From positions 25,688 to 89,687 of the forward strand of contig CAJTQM010000002.1 in the NCBI GenBank assembly GCA_910578255.1: 64,000 nt of DNA, in the 5' to 3' direction. A program made the position numbers and the translations under genes. Of this stretch, positions 20,784 to 29,640 are shown one piece after another. This DNA is from an uncultured Oscillospiraceae bacterium. GTDB lineage: Bacteria > Bacillota > Clostridia > Oscillospirales > Ruminococcaceae. The notes under the pieces are model-generated. The model did no database searches. It had not been told where the DNA came from and saw only the letters and a list, made by a program, of their open reading frames with translations. Each line of letters opens with the position of its first letter. Within the stretch, counting starts at the first letter, position 1.

Positions 20784-21524
20784 ATGGAGAAAAAAGGGAC
20801 AATCATCATGACCGTCTCCGGAAAGGGAGGGACTGGGAAGTCTTGCCTGACGGCGACAATTGGCCGGGAGTTGGCTCGCTTTGGGCAAAGAACCTTGTTG
20901 GTTGAGATGGAGCCTGGGCCGGGCATTTTTGACCTGATGTTAAATCTGGGGAGGGGGATCTGCGGTCTGTCGGATCTTTTGTCCGGTGACTGTGAGGAAA
21001 AGGACTGCCTTTTGCCGGTACCGGAAGAGCCGGGCCTGTGGGCGATTTTGTCCCCGCAGGATCCGGGGTTTGTTTATAAACCGCAGGTTTTTGCCAATCA
21101 GATGCAACAGCTGGCCGAATCCTTTGACTTTATTTTGATAGAAACGCCGTCCGGCGAGGGAAGTTGGTTTGAGGCGGCGGTTTTGGCGGCGGACAGGGCC
21201 ATCATCCTTGTCACGCCGGATTTACCCTGCCTGCGGCAGGGACGCAGCGTGTCTGACCGGCTGGACGAAAAGGAGGGGCTGGGTCAAAATCTGGTAATCA
21301 ACCGGCTGGATGTAAAGGAATTTTGCCGCCGCCGTCCGTTCCCCCATTTGGATTATGCCATTGACACGGTGGGGGCGCAGCTGCTGGGAATTGTTCCGGA
21401 GGACCGGGAATTTGCCCATCGTTTGAGCGCGGGAGCGGTTCTTCCGCACCAAAATGGCGCAAGGGCCGCCTGCAGCAGCATCGCACGGCGGATTTTAGGG
21501 CAATCGGTAGAGTTAGGTCTATAA
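20784..21524 (+). CDS. Divergent MinD/ParA-like P-loop ATPase
   Basis: A 246-residue deviant-Walker ATPase of the MinD/ParA superfamily: GKGGTGKS at about 13-20 includes the signature Lys. The usual Asp residues that coordinate Mg2+ and the attacking water are Glu here (E41 and E43 in the switch I region, E120 in the Walker B ETPSG), so hydrolysis may be slow or lost. There is no clear C-terminal amphipathic MinD helix, and no MinC or ParB neighbour. ATG 20784 has AAAAGGG 5 bases upstream. Probably co-transcribed with mgsA. Confidence 0.75.
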   Translation: MEKKGTIIMTVSGKGGTGKSCLTATIGRELARFGQRTLLVEMEPGPGIFDLMLNLGRGICGLSDLLSGDCEEKDCLLPVPEEPGLWAILSPQDPGFVYKPQVFANQMQQLAESFDFILIETPSGEGSWFEAAVLAADRAIILVTPDLPCLRQGRSVSDRLDEKEGLGQNLVINRLDVKEFCRRRPFPHLDYAIDTVGAQLLGIVPEDREFAHRLSAGAVLPHQNGARAACSSIARRILGQSVELGL

Positions 21525-21546
21525 AAAAGAGAGAGGATGATCGTTC

Positions 21547-21948
21547 ATGACAATTGCTTTAACGGCACACGATGCAAAAAAAGAATTGATCGTGCAGTTT
21601 TGCATCGCGTATTGCGGCATATTAAGCCACCATTCCTTGTGTGGCACCGATACCACCAGCAAGATGGTATCGGAGGCAACCGGATTGGAGATCGTCCGGT
21701 TTTTAAGCGGCGAGCAGGGCGGCGACCAGCAGATCGCAGCGCGGATTGCCTGCAATGAAATTGACCTGCTGCTGTTTTTTCGGGATCCTTTGGTTCCGCA
21801 GATGCCTCAGAGCGATCAGGCGCAGTTGTTGCGGCTGTGCGATGTGCATAATATCCCGGTGGCGACCAACATCGCCACGGCCGAGGCGCTGATCCACGCG
21901 CTGGAGCGGGGCGACTTAGATTGGAGAAATATTGTTCATGCGGGCTGA
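21547..21948 (+). CDS. mgsA: Methylglyoxal synthase
   Basis: MgsA converts dihydroxyacetone phosphate to methylglyoxal and phosphate, a bypass when phosphate is limiting. The 133-residue product keeps H8 (E. coli His19), the phosphate-binding TDTT segment, GGDQQ with D60 (Asp71), FFRDP and D90 (Asp101), then NIPVATN-ATAE. The residue matching E. coli His98 is Pro87, in an altered loop (VPQMPQSDQ). The enzyme is probably active but with changed gating. It follows the MinD-like gene by 22 bases. Confidence 0.9.
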   Translation: MTIALTAHDAKKELIVQFCIAYCGILSHHSLCGTDTTSKMVSEATGLEIVRFLSGEQGGDQQIAARIACNEIDLLLFFRDPLVPQMPQSDQAQLLRLCDVHNIPVATNIATAEALIHALERGDLDWRNIVHAG

Positions 21949-21996
21949 TTTTCCCCGGTTGAGGAAAGAAAAATGTGTGAGGATGAAATCTTTTTC

Positions 21997-22025
21997 TTGC
22001 AAAAACAAGCGAGAGGGATTATAAT
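21997..22025 (+). promoter_or_regulatory. Promoter of the T-box hisS-aspS operon
   Basis: TTGCAA (21997-22002) and TATAAT (22020-22025) are separated by 17 bases. Transcription would start near 22032 and produce the T-box leader. Confidence 0.8.
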
Positions 22026-22031
22026 CTAACA

Positions 22032-22337
22032 AAACCGGACATCCCGCGAAAATGCGGCGAATTCGGATAAAAAACAAATGTGGATTCGACGGGAATGTTC
22101 CCCCATCGCCGGCACAGAGAAGCGCTTCAAAGGCTGGAAGAGCGCCGCCAGAGGCAAAAAGGGAACTTAGACGCCCGCGCGGCAGACAGGGGGAACGCCT
22201 TTATAAGGGCCGGTAGTCCTGTTCGTAAACCGGCGTTAACGGTTTTAAGCGGAGGACGGTTTTGTCCTCAACAGGGGTGGCACCGCGGAGATACTCCGTC
22301 CCTTCCGGCAGGGAGGAACGGAGTATTTGTTTTTTCC
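22032..22337 (+). ncRNA. T-box riboswitch upstream of hisS
   Basis: The conserved T-box sequence AGGGGTGGCACCGCGG lies at 22273-22288, followed by a terminator whose arms include ATACTCCGTCCC and GGAACGGAGTAT with a T-run (22327-22335). Upstream is a long stem I with an apical arm (GCGCTTC ... GAAGAGCGC, about 22113-22146). Such leaders sense uncharged tRNA and allow read-through under starvation for the amino acid. The specifier codon could not be assigned with confidence; His or Asp is expected from the operon. Confidence 0.9.
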
Positions 22338-22379
22338 AATTGAAAAAAGCGGCTGTCCAAAAGGATAGGAGGAAGTAAG

Positions 22380-23696
22380 ATGGCGATTTTGACCAAGGGT
22401 CCCAGGGGAACCCAGGACGTGCTGCCGGGGGAAAGCTATAAATGGCAGTATTTAGAGAAAAAAATGATGGAAACCGTTAGACTGTACGGTTTTCGGGAGA
22501 TTCGGATCCCCACCTTTGAGCATACGGAACTGTTTAACCGTTCGGTGGGTGATACCACCGATGTGGTGCAAAAAGAGATGTACACCTTTGAGGATAAGGG
22601 CGGCCGGTCGGTTACCCTGCGGCCGGAAGGGACTGCCGGGACCCTTCGAAGCGCCATTGAACACGGCCTTTTGGGTGACGCGCTGCCGGTAAAGGCGGCG
22701 TATCTGCTGTCCGCCTTCCGCTACGAAAAGCCCCAGGCGGGACGGCTGCGGGAATTCCACCAGTTTGGTGTGGAAATGTTGGGATCTTCCGCCGCCTCCG
22801 CAGACGCACAGGTTATCTCGATGGTCTTTCACCTGTTTCGGGAATTGGGGATCAAGGCGCGGCTGGAGTTAAACTCCATCGGCTGCCCCACCTGCCGGGC
22901 AAAGTATCAAGAGGCGCTGCGAAACCATTTTGCCGCCCGCCGGGAGGAACTTTGCGACACCTGCAAGGATCGGCTGGAGCGCAATCCCATGCGGCTTTTG
23001 GACTGTAAAAGCCCGGTCTGCCAGGAAATTGGCAAGGGTGCGCCTATGATGCTGGACTTTTTGTGCGAGGAGTGTACGGCCCATTTCGAGCAGGTCAAAG
23101 CGCGGCTTGACGCGATGGAAGTGCCCTATACCATCAACCCGCGGATTGTTCGGGGGCTGGATTATTATACCAAGACGGTATTTGAGTTTGTCAGCGACAA
23201 AATCGGCGCCCAAAGCACCATCTGCGCCGGCGGACGGTACGACGGGCTCATTGAGCAGCTGGGCGGTCCGGCGCTGCCGGGTATCGGCTTCGCCATGGGG
23301 CTTGAGCGGATTTTGATGACCATGGAGGCCTGCAGGGCCCCCTTCCCCCAGGAAAAAGGCTGTGTGGTCTATATCGGCAGCATGGGAGATGCGGCGGGCA
23401 TTAAGGCGGCGCAGCTGACTCAGCAGCTTCGCAAAGAGGGGTTTTGGGCGGAGTGCGACACCATGGACCGGTCGGTCAAGGCGCAGATGAAGTTTGCCAA
23501 CAAGCTGGGCGCCCGGTTCAGCCTCATTCTAGGCGACAGCGAGCTGGAGCAGGGGGCGGCCAAGCTCAAAAGGATGGCGGACGGCTCGGTTACCGAAATC
23601 CGGCTGGATGCCGCGCCGTCGGAGCCGGACAGTCTGGTAAAGGCGGTGTATGACGCCTGTTTAGAAGAGGTCGCCACCGCGTTAAAAACTGAATAA
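22380..23696 (+). CDS. hisS: Histidyl-tRNA synthetase
   Basis: A 438-residue class II aminoacyl-tRNA synthetase. Motif 1 is around FGREIRIPTFEH-like FREIRIPTFEHTELF, motif 2 around RPEGTAG and FRYEKPQAGRLREFHQFG, the His-specific loops are GLDYYTKTVFE and AGGRYDG, and motif 3 is GIGFAMGLERI. ATG 22380 follows AGGAGG. It is controlled by the T-box leader and is followed by aspS after 42 bases. Confidence 0.97.
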   Translation: MAILTKGPRGTQDVLPGESYKWQYLEKKMMETVRLYGFREIRIPTFEHTELFNRSVGDTTDVVQKEMYTFEDKGGRSVTLRPEGTAGTLRSAIEHGLLGDALPVKAAYLLSAFRYEKPQAGRLREFHQFGVEMLGSSAASADAQVISMVFHLFRELGIKARLELNSIGCPTCRAKYQEALRNHFAARREELCDTCKDRLERNPMRLLDCKSPVCQEIGKGAPMMLDFLCEECTAHFEQVKARLDAMEVPYTINPRIVRGLDYYTKTVFEFVSDKIGAQSTICAGGRYDGLIEQLGGPALPGIGFAMGLERILMTMEACRAPFPQEKGCVVYIGSMGDAAGIKAAQLTQQLRKEGFWAECDTMDRSVKAQMKFANKLGARFSLILGDSELEQGAAKLKRMADGSVTEIRLDAAPSEPDSLVKAVYDACLEEVATALKTE

Positions 23697-23738
23697 CCTC
23701 TGGGTTAAAAAAAGACGAAAAATAAGGAGTTTGATACC

Positions 23739-25517
23739 ATGATACAGTCAAGAACCCATACCTGCGGCCAGCTGCGCATAGAGCAGGTGGGCCAGACGGT
23801 GACGCTGGCGGGATTTATGGAAAACGTCCGGGAGGTTGGCGGAAGCCTGGCCTTTGTGGTCCTGCGGGATTTTTACGGCACCACCCAGCTGGTGGTGGAG
23901 GACCCGCAGCTGCTGGCGTTGGTCAAAAGCCTCAACAAAGAATCTACCTTGCAGGTAACCGGCGTTGTTCGGGAGCGTTCCAGCAAAAACCCCAAGCAGC
24001 CTACCGGCGACATCGAGGTCGCCCCCTCGAAGATTCAGGTGCTGGGCCGCTGCCGGCACAACGAACTTCCCTTTGAAATCAACCACAGCCGGGAGGCGGA
24101 CGAGATCCAGCGGCTTCGTTACCGCTATCTGGATCTGCGCAATCCGGCGGTTAAGGAAAATATTGTCCTGCGTTGCAACGTGGTGGCCGCTTTGCGCAAA
24201 GCGATGATGGACCATGACTTTTTGGAGATCACCACCCCGATTCTGACCGCATCCTCCCCCGAGGGGGCCCGGGACTATCTGGTGCCCGCCCGCAAGCATC
24301 CGGGAAAGTTTTACGCGCTGCCCCAGGCGCCGCAGCAGTTTAAACAGCTTTTGATGACCTCCGGCTTTGACCGGTATTTCCAGATCGCCCCCTGCTTTCG
24401 GGACGAGGACGCCCGGGGGGACCGCTCCCCCGGCGAATTTTATCAGCTAGACATGGAGATAGCCTTTGCCACCCAGGAGGATGTTTTCTCGGTGATTGAA
24501 GACGTGTTCCCGCCGATTTTTGCCAAATACGGCAAGTACAACATCGCTTCGAAAGCGCCTTTCCGGCGGATTGGCTTTAACGAGGCCATGGAAACCTACG
24601 GGTCGGACAAGCCGGATCTGCGCATCGACCTGACGGTACAGGACGCCACCGAACTGCTGAGCGGCTGCGGCTTTGGCCCCTTCGAGGGCAATGTGGTCAA
24701 GGCGATTGTGGTCACCGATTTTACCGGTACCCGCAAGCAGATCGACGGATTGTGCGCCGAGGTGGAGGTCCAGTCCGGCAACAAGGGGTATTGGTTCCGC
24801 TATGACGAACAGGGCGAGATCGTCGGTGGTATCGCCAAGTTTATCGCCCCCATCAAGGAACAGGTGGTCAAGGCGCTGGGTCTTGTCCCCGGCTGCTTTG
24901 TGGGGCTGACGGCGGGCAAAAAGCTGGCGGCCCAGAAGACCGCCGGCGTGTTCCGCAACAAGCTGGGCGCCTTTTGCCCCAACCATATGGACCGGGAAAA
25001 GTACGAATTCTGCTGGATTGTGGATTTCCCCATGTACGAAATCGGGGAGGAAAGCGGTCAGCTGGAATTCTGCCATAATCCCTTCTCCATGCCCTCCGGC
25101 GGTCTGGAGGTGCTGGAAAAGGCCCATCGGGGCGAGATTGACCCGCTGAGCATCACTGCGGACCAATACGATTTGGTGGTCAACGGGGTGGAACTTTCCT
25201 CCGGCGCGGTGCGAAACCACGACCCGGAGATTATGATCCGCGCCTTCCAGCTGGTGGGGCTGGGCGAGGAGGATGTCAAGGCCAAATTCCCGGCCATGTA
25301 CAATGCCTTTACCTATGGCGCGCCGCCTCATGCGGGGATTGCCCCCGGGGTGGATCGGATCGTCATGCTTTTGGCGGGCGAGGAATCCATTCGGGAGATT
25401 ATCCCCTTCCCCATGAACAAAAACGCCCAGGACGTAATGATGGACGCGCCGGGTCCGGTGAGCGAAAAGCAGCTGGAAGAGTTGCACATCAAATTAGATT
25501 TGGAGGAAAAGGCATAG
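23739..25517 (+). CDS. aspS: Aspartyl-tRNA synthetase
   Basis: A 592-residue bacterial-type AspRS with an N-terminal OB anticodon-binding domain (about 1-110), the class II core (motif 2 in FRDEDARGDRSPGEFYQLD), the bacterial GAD insertion in the middle, and motif 3 near the C-terminus (GIAPGVDRIVMLLAG). The length fits the bacterial form. Gene order hisS-aspS is conserved in Firmicutes. The start ATG follows AAGGAG. Confidence 0.97.
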   Translation: MIQSRTHTCGQLRIEQVGQTVTLAGFMENVREVGGSLAFVVLRDFYGTTQLVVEDPQLLALVKSLNKESTLQVTGVVRERSSKNPKQPTGDIEVAPSKIQVLGRCRHNELPFEINHSREADEIQRLRYRYLDLRNPAVKENIVLRCNVVAALRKAMMDHDFLEITTPILTASSPEGARDYLVPARKHPGKFYALPQAPQQFKQLLMTSGFDRYFQIAPCFRDEDARGDRSPGEFYQLDMEIAFATQEDVFSVIEDVFPPIFAKYGKYNIASKAPFRRIGFNEAMETYGSDKPDLRIDLTVQDATELLSGCGFGPFEGNVVKAIVVTDFTGTRKQIDGLCAEVEVQSGNKGYWFRYDEQGEIVGGIAKFIAPIKEQVVKALGLVPGCFVGLTAGKKLAAQKTAGVFRNKLGAFCPNHMDREKYEFCWIVDFPMYEIGEESGQLEFCHNPFSMPSGGLEVLEKAHRGEIDPLSITADQYDLVVNGVELSSGAVRNHDPEIMIRAFQLVGLGEEDVKAKFPAMYNAFTYGAPPHAGIAPGVDRIVMLLAGEESIREIIPFPMNKNAQDVMMDAPGPVSEKQLEELHIKLDLEEKA

Positions 25518-25580
25518 GTTTTTTGTAAAGAGACTTTGTTCTGCTGGCAGAAGAAAACCTTTCTTCTTTGAACCGTTTGC

Positions 25581-25609
25581 TTGACAGAGGGGAAAAACCG
25601 TGTTAGAAT
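25581..25609 (+). promoter_or_regulatory. Promoter of the MATE gene
   Basis: TTGACA (25581-25586), a 17-base spacer and TAGAAT (25604-25609) form a near-consensus SigA promoter. The predicted start site near 25616 leaves a leader of about 110 bases. Confidence 0.85.
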
Positions 25610-25615
25610 ATGCAT

Positions 25616-25702
25616 GGTTCATCGGAGGCGGATTATTCAAAAGAAATAACGAGCCGGATAAGATGGCGGGCTGAGACGCTCGCTTACTTATCCGGCTTTT
25701 TT
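25616..25702 (+). promoter_or_regulatory. Leader with intrinsic terminator ahead of the MATE gene
   Basis: Between promoter and gene is AGCCGGATAAG (25652-25662) pairing perfectly with CTTATCCGGCT (25687-25697), followed by six Ts. Inside the loop a second hairpin can form (GCGGGC/GCTCGC). A terminator between a strong promoter and its gene points to conditional read-through by a riboswitch, protein or translation-coupled mechanism. The 35-base segment before it (25616-25651) is short for a known aptamer and matches none that I recognise. Confidence 0.65.
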
Positions 25703-25726
25703 GTGGATAAGGGGAGGGGAAAAAAG

Positions 25727-27097
25727 ATGGAAGCGACCAGCCGCTTTACCGAAGGAAAGGTACTTTCCCCGTTGATACGTTTTGCCTTGCCGATTTTGTT
25801 CGCGATTTTTTTGCAGACCATGTATGGCGCGGTAGATATGCTGATCGTCGGACAGTTCAGCGCCGCGGGAGAGGTTTCTGCCGTGTCTACCGGCAGCTGG
25901 ATTATGCAGACAGTCACCTCCTTTATCACCGGTTTGGCTATGGGGACGACCGTTTTGCTGGGCAACCGCATCGGCGCAGGAAGGGAACGGGAGGGCGGAC
26001 TGGTAGTAGGCGCCAGCATTTTGCTGTTTTTCGCTATTGGCATGGGGCTTACGCTGGCACTGGAATTATTTGCACCGGCCCTCACTCGGGTGATGCAGGC
26101 GCCGCCGGAGGCGTTTTTCAGCACGGTCCGGTATGTTCGCATCTGTGGCGGCGGAACGCTGTGTATCATTGGGTTTAATGTACTGGGGAGCACCTTCAGG
26201 GGAATTGGAAACGCAAAGCTGCCGCTTGTTTCGGTGGCAATTGCCTGCGCGGCCAATATTGCAGGCGATCTGATTTTAGTCGGATGGATGGGAATGGGCG
26301 CGAGCGGCGCTGCGATCGCCACAGTTTTTGCCCAAGCGATCAGCGTGGTGATTTCCTTGTGGATCATCCGGCGGATGAATCTTCCTTTTTCCCTTTCTAA
26401 AAAAGAAATTCGGTGGGAGAAGAAAATCATCGGTCAGGTGCTGCGGCTTGGATTTCCCATTGCCGCTCAGGAACTGCTGGTGGGCGTTTCCTTTTTGGCT
26501 ATCACCGCCATTGTCAACGCGCTGGGGGTCATTCCTTCGGCAGGAGTTGGCGTAGCGGAAAAAATATGCGGCTTTGTGCTAATGGTTCCGTCAGCCTATA
26601 TGCAGGCCATGAGCGCCTTTGTGGCCCAAAACATGGGCGCCGCCCGTCCGGATCGGGCGAAAAAAGCCCTGGTAGGGGCTATTGGCACCTCGTTGGCAGT
26701 AGGGGTGTTTCTGGCCTATGCAGCTTTTTTCCGCGGAGAACGGTTGGCGCAGCTTTTTGCCAGGGATCCCGAGATTATCGAAGCGGCGGCCCAGTATTTG
26801 AAGGCTTACGCTATCGACTGCCTGCTGGTGTCCTTTTTATTTTGCATCATGGGATATTTTAATGGGTGCGGCAAAACGGCTTTTGTTATGATACAGGGAA
26901 TTGCCGGCGCGTTCTGCGTCCGGATTCCCGTGTCTTGGCTGATGAGCCGGGCTGATCCGGTTTCCCTTTTTCGTATTGGCATGGCGACGCCGGCCTCTAC
27001 TGTCGTGCAGCTGATTTTATGTACGGGGTATTTCTGGCTTTTGTACCGTCGGGCAAAAAAGGACGCTGCTCAGCGCGAAAACCGGCAAACAGCATGA
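25727..27097 (+). CDS. MATE-family efflux transporter
   Basis: A 456-residue membrane protein with about twelve helices in two homologous halves, the layout of MATE (multidrug and toxin extrusion) cation/drug antiporters. Typical segments are PLIRFALPILFAIFLQ-like at the N-terminus, MYGAVDMLIVGQFS, GSTFRGIGNAKLPL and the matching GLEKICGF-like region in the second half. The substrate is unknown. ATG 25727 is chosen because GGGGAGGGG lies 7 bases upstream. It is preceded by its own promoter and attenuator-like leader. Confidence 0.9.
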   Translation: MEATSRFTEGKVLSPLIRFALPILFAIFLQTMYGAVDMLIVGQFSAAGEVSAVSTGSWIMQTVTSFITGLAMGTTVLLGNRIGAGREREGGLVVGASILLFFAIGMGLTLALELFAPALTRVMQAPPEAFFSTVRYVRICGGGTLCIIGFNVLGSTFRGIGNAKLPLVSVAIACAANIAGDLILVGWMGMGASGAAIATVFAQAISVVISLWIIRRMNLPFSLSKKEIRWEKKIIGQVLRLGFPIAAQELLVGVSFLAITAIVNALGVIPSAGVGVAEKICGFVLMVPSAYMQAMSAFVAQNMGAARPDRAKKALVGAIGTSLAVGVFLAYAAFFRGERLAQLFARDPEIIEAAAQYLKAYAIDCLLVSFLFCIMGYFNGCGKTAFVMIQGIAGAFCVRIPVSWLMSRADPVSLFRIGMATPASTVVQLILCTGYFWLLYRRAKKDAAQRENRQTA

Positions 27098-27148
27098 ACC
27101 GATTAGCCTGTCCGGAAAGAGAAGAAATATAGTGGAATTTCCTGCAAT

Positions 27149-27185
27149 AAAATCCCCCTGTCGTTTAAACGACAGGGGGATTTTT
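27149..27185. terminator. Bidirectional terminator after the MATE gene
   Basis: AAAATCCCCCTGTCG and CGACAGGGGGATTTTT are perfect complements around TTTAAA. It serves the rightward MATE gene and can also serve the leftward aminotransferase operon. Confidence 0.9.
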
Positions 27186-27283
27186 GCTATAAAAAACACA
27201 GAAAGATGAACTTTGTAGAGTGTTGGCGGCACTGGTCCAAAAACAGATGAATGGGCCGGCGTTTTTTCTGAAAACAGCGGAAG

Positions 27284-28417
27284 TTACAGTGTATGCAGGA
27301 AAGCCTCCAGCCGGTCCAGGCCGGCGCTCAATTCCTCCATAGAATAGCAGTAGGATAGGCGGATATACCCCTGGGCCCCAAAGCAGGTGCCGGGCACCGC
27401 CGCCAGCTTTCCTTCCTTGATCATACGAAGACAGAAGGTTTCTGCGTCCAGCCCGTACTGCCGGATAGACGGAAACAGGTAAAAGGCGCCGTCGGGCTTT
27501 TCCACCGGCAGACCCATGCGGCAAAGGCGGTCACAGGCGTAATCCCTCCGCTGCCGGTAGGCGTTTACCATGGCCGAGGGGTCGTAGTCCAGCGCGGCGG
27601 CGCAGCCCTTTTGCAAAAAGGAGACGGCGGAAACCACCGTGTAGGAGTGCAGCTTTGCCAGCTGCTCAACTACCGGACGGTCGGCGCAAAGATAGCCAAT
27701 CCGCCAGCCGGTCATGGCATAGGGCTTGGAAAAGCTTTGGATCAGGATGATTTTGTCCCGGATGTCCTGATACCTCGAAAAGCTTTGGTAAGGCCCATAG
27801 ACCAGCTGGGCGTACACATCGTCGCACAAGACAAAAATATCCCGGTCCTTCACCGCCGCATAGACCGTTTCCAGCGTCTGTGGGGTATAAACCGCGCCGG
27901 TGGGGTTGTTGGGCGAATTGAGCAAGACGGCCTTGGTTTTGCCGCTTAGATGCCGGGAGAGATTTTCCCCGGTGATCTGAAAGCCGTCTTCGCAGGTGTC
28001 CATGGGGACATAAACCCCCTGGGACAGGGTGACCAGCGGCTTGTATAAGCCGAAGGCCGGGGTGGGAACGATGACCTCGTCGCCGGGGTTTAAAATTCCC
28101 CGCAGCGCCAGATACAGCCCTTCGGTGGCCCCGTCGGTGACAATCACCTCTTCTGGCTGGTAGGACACGCCGTTTCGCTCCCACTCAAACCGGGAGATTC
28201 GCTCTAAAAGATACCGCTCCCCCACTCCCGGCGGATAATGGGTCAGATTCTGGTCCAAAGCGGCCTTGGCCGCCTCCTTGATGGGGTCAGGGGTGGAAAA
28301 GTCCGGCTCCCCGATGGTGAGGAACAGACAGTCCGGCTCCTCCTTGGCTAAGGCGGTAAATTTTCGGATGCCGCTGGGCTGGGCGGCGCGCAGGGCCGCG
28401 TTCATCTTTTCGACCAT
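27284..28417 (-). CDS. patA: Class I/II aminotransferase, probable N-acetyl-diaminopimelate aminotransferase
   Basis: A 377-residue PLP enzyme of fold type I. Visible are the cofactor loop (DGATEG), NSPNNPTGAVY, the Asp/Tyr pair in CDDVYAQL and the Schiff-base Lys231 in QSFSKPYAMTGWRIGY. The close deacetylase gene (58 bases upstream) and the divergent dapF-A-B-H operon suggest that it supplies the amino-transfer step of the acetylase diaminopimelate pathway (PatA). That role is inferred from context; the family also contains aspartate and aromatic aminotransferases. Start ATG 28417 is set by AAAGGAG; upstream in-frame ATG 28450 is less likely. Confidence 0.85.
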   Translation of the reverse strand: MVEKMNAALRAAQPSGIRKFTALAKEEPDCLFLTIGEPDFSTPDPIKEAAKAALDQNLTHYPPGVGERYLLERISRFEWERNGVSYQPEEVIVTDGATEGLYLALRGILNPGDEVIVPTPAFGLYKPLVTLSQGVYVPMDTCEDGFQITGENLSRHLSGKTKAVLLNSPNNPTGAVYTPQTLETVYAAVKDRDIFVLCDDVYAQLVYGPYQSFSRYQDIRDKIILIQSFSKPYAMTGWRIGYLCADRPVVEQLAKLHSYTVVSAVSFLQKGCAAALDYDPSAMVNAYRQRRDYACDRLCRMGLPVEKPDGAFYLFPSIRQYGLDAETFCLRMIKEGKLAAVPGTCFGAQGYIRLSYCYSMEELSAGLDRLEAFLHTL

Positions 28418-28475
28418 AGACGATTCTCCTTTGCAAAAAGGGTTTTCCACATAAGCCAGTCAGCCGGTGGAAAAA

Positions 28476-29579
28476 TTAAAGGGCCAGCAGCTTCTGGTAC
28501 AGGCGGACCCCCTGCTCCAACACCGATTCGTCAAACTGGAACCGGTCGGAATGCAGCGGCTGATCCCCGCCGGTGCCTAAAAAGAAAAACAGGCCCGGCA
28601 GCGTCTTTTGGTAAAAGGAGAAATCCTCGGCGATGAGGACCGGCTCGGCCAAAAGGGAAAACCCGTCCGGACCCAATAGCGCCGCCGCCTTGTCGTAAAG
28701 CGCCTGGTCGTTACAGACCGCAGGGCATCCGTCGTTAAAATGGACCGAGATTTTGCAGCCGGTTTCCTCCTCCAGCTGGCGGCCGATTTCGGCGGCGCGA
28801 CGGGAGAGATGCAGAAAGGTTTCATCCTGGAAGGTGCGGGTTACCCCTTCCAGTCGGGTGTGGGCGCTGACCGCGTTGCGGACGGTGCCGCTTTGCATGA
28901 GACCAAACCGAAACACCCGAAACTGTTCCGGCGGCAGTTCCGATTCGGCCATCCGGTAGGCCCGCTGCAAAAACCGGGCGCCGGCTTCCAGTGCGTCGAT
29001 CCCCTGCTGCCAGGTGGCGATGTGGGCGCTTTTGCCCTGGATTTCCACCGTGACCTCGTTGGTGCGGGCCATCATAGGGCCGGGCCGGGTGCCGACGACC
29101 CCGGCAGGCAGCGCCGGCCAAAGGTGGATGCCGAAAATATGCCGGACCGACAACTCTTCAAAAATACCGGTGCGGCAGATATCCAAAGCGCCGCCGGTGG
29201 TTTCCTCCGCCGGCTGAAACACCAGCAGGATGTTGTGGGGGAGATCCGAAAGATTTTCGTCGACCCACTGGGCGAAGGTCAAAAGCATCGCCATATGCCC
29301 GTCGTGCCCGCAGGCGTGCATTTTTCCCGGATGGGATGAGCAGAAGGAAAGGCCGGTTTTTTCCTCGATGGGCAAGGCGTCCATATCGCTGCGAAAGGCG
29401 ACGGCGTCCGGCTTTCCCGCGTCGAAAAAGGCGAGAACCGCGTCTCTGCCCGGCTCGATGATCCGGCAGCGCAGGCCGGACAGCTGGGAAAGGATGTAGG
29501 CCCGGGTCTCGGGCAGCTGGTCGCCCAGTTCCGGGATGCGATGCAGCGCGCGGCGGTGGGCGGTTAATCGGTTGAGCAT
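28476..29579 (-). CDS. dapL: M20 peptidase, probable N-acetyldiaminopimelate deacetylase
   Basis: A 367-residue dinuclear-metal amidohydrolase of the M20D group. It shows the group signature MHACGHDGHMAML (metal ligands Cys90 and His92) and PAEETTGG with the catalytic/ligand Glu pair at about 125-126, plus a C-terminal metal His (PLHSDRF). M20D members hydrolyse N-acyl amino acids. Because the neighbouring genes encode the rest of the acetylase lysine pathway, removal of acetyl from N-acetyl-LL-diaminopimelate is the most likely reaction. The start ATG 29579 has an AGGAGG signal; its promoter is at 29612-29640. Confidence 0.85.
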   Translation of the reverse strand: MLNRLTAHRRALHRIPELGDQLPETRAYILSQLSGLRCRIIEPGRDAVLAFFDAGKPDAVAFRSDMDALPIEEKTGLSFCSSHPGKMHACGHDGHMAMLLTFAQWVDENLSDLPHNILLVFQPAEETTGGALDICRTGIFEELSVRHIFGIHLWPALPAGVVGTRPGPMMARTNEVTVEIQGKSAHIATWQQGIDALEAGARFLQRAYRMAESELPPEQFRVFRFGLMQSGTVRNAVSAHTRLEGVTRTFQDETFLHLSRRAAEIGRQLEEETGCKISVHFNDGCPAVCNDQALYDKAAALLGPDGFSLLAEPVLIAEDFSFYQKTLPGLFFFLGTGGDQPLHSDRFQFDESVLEQGVRLYQKLLAL

Positions 29580-29611
29580 AGATGGTCTCCTCCTGTGGTT
29601 TTGTTAGGCCC

Positions 29612-29640
29612 ATTGTACGCCGGCTTTTGACCGGATGCAA
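29612..29640 (-). promoter_or_regulatory. Promoter of the leftward deacetylase-aminotransferase operon
   Basis: Read leftward, TTGCAT (29640-29635), a 17-base spacer and TACAAT (29617-29612) form a good SigA promoter 33 bases before the deacetylase start. The spacer contains a CCGG/CCGG inverted element. Confidence 0.75.

Noticed and set aside
25614-25649. Leader peptide MVHRRRIIQKK before the MATE terminator
   Set aside because: Its ATG lies at or before the predicted transcript start and lacks a ribosome-binding site, though a leaderless read is not excluded.
25668-25676. CTGAGA in the MATE leader as a TPP riboswitch hint
   Set aside because: Only this hexamer matches; the other TPP-aptamer elements are absent.
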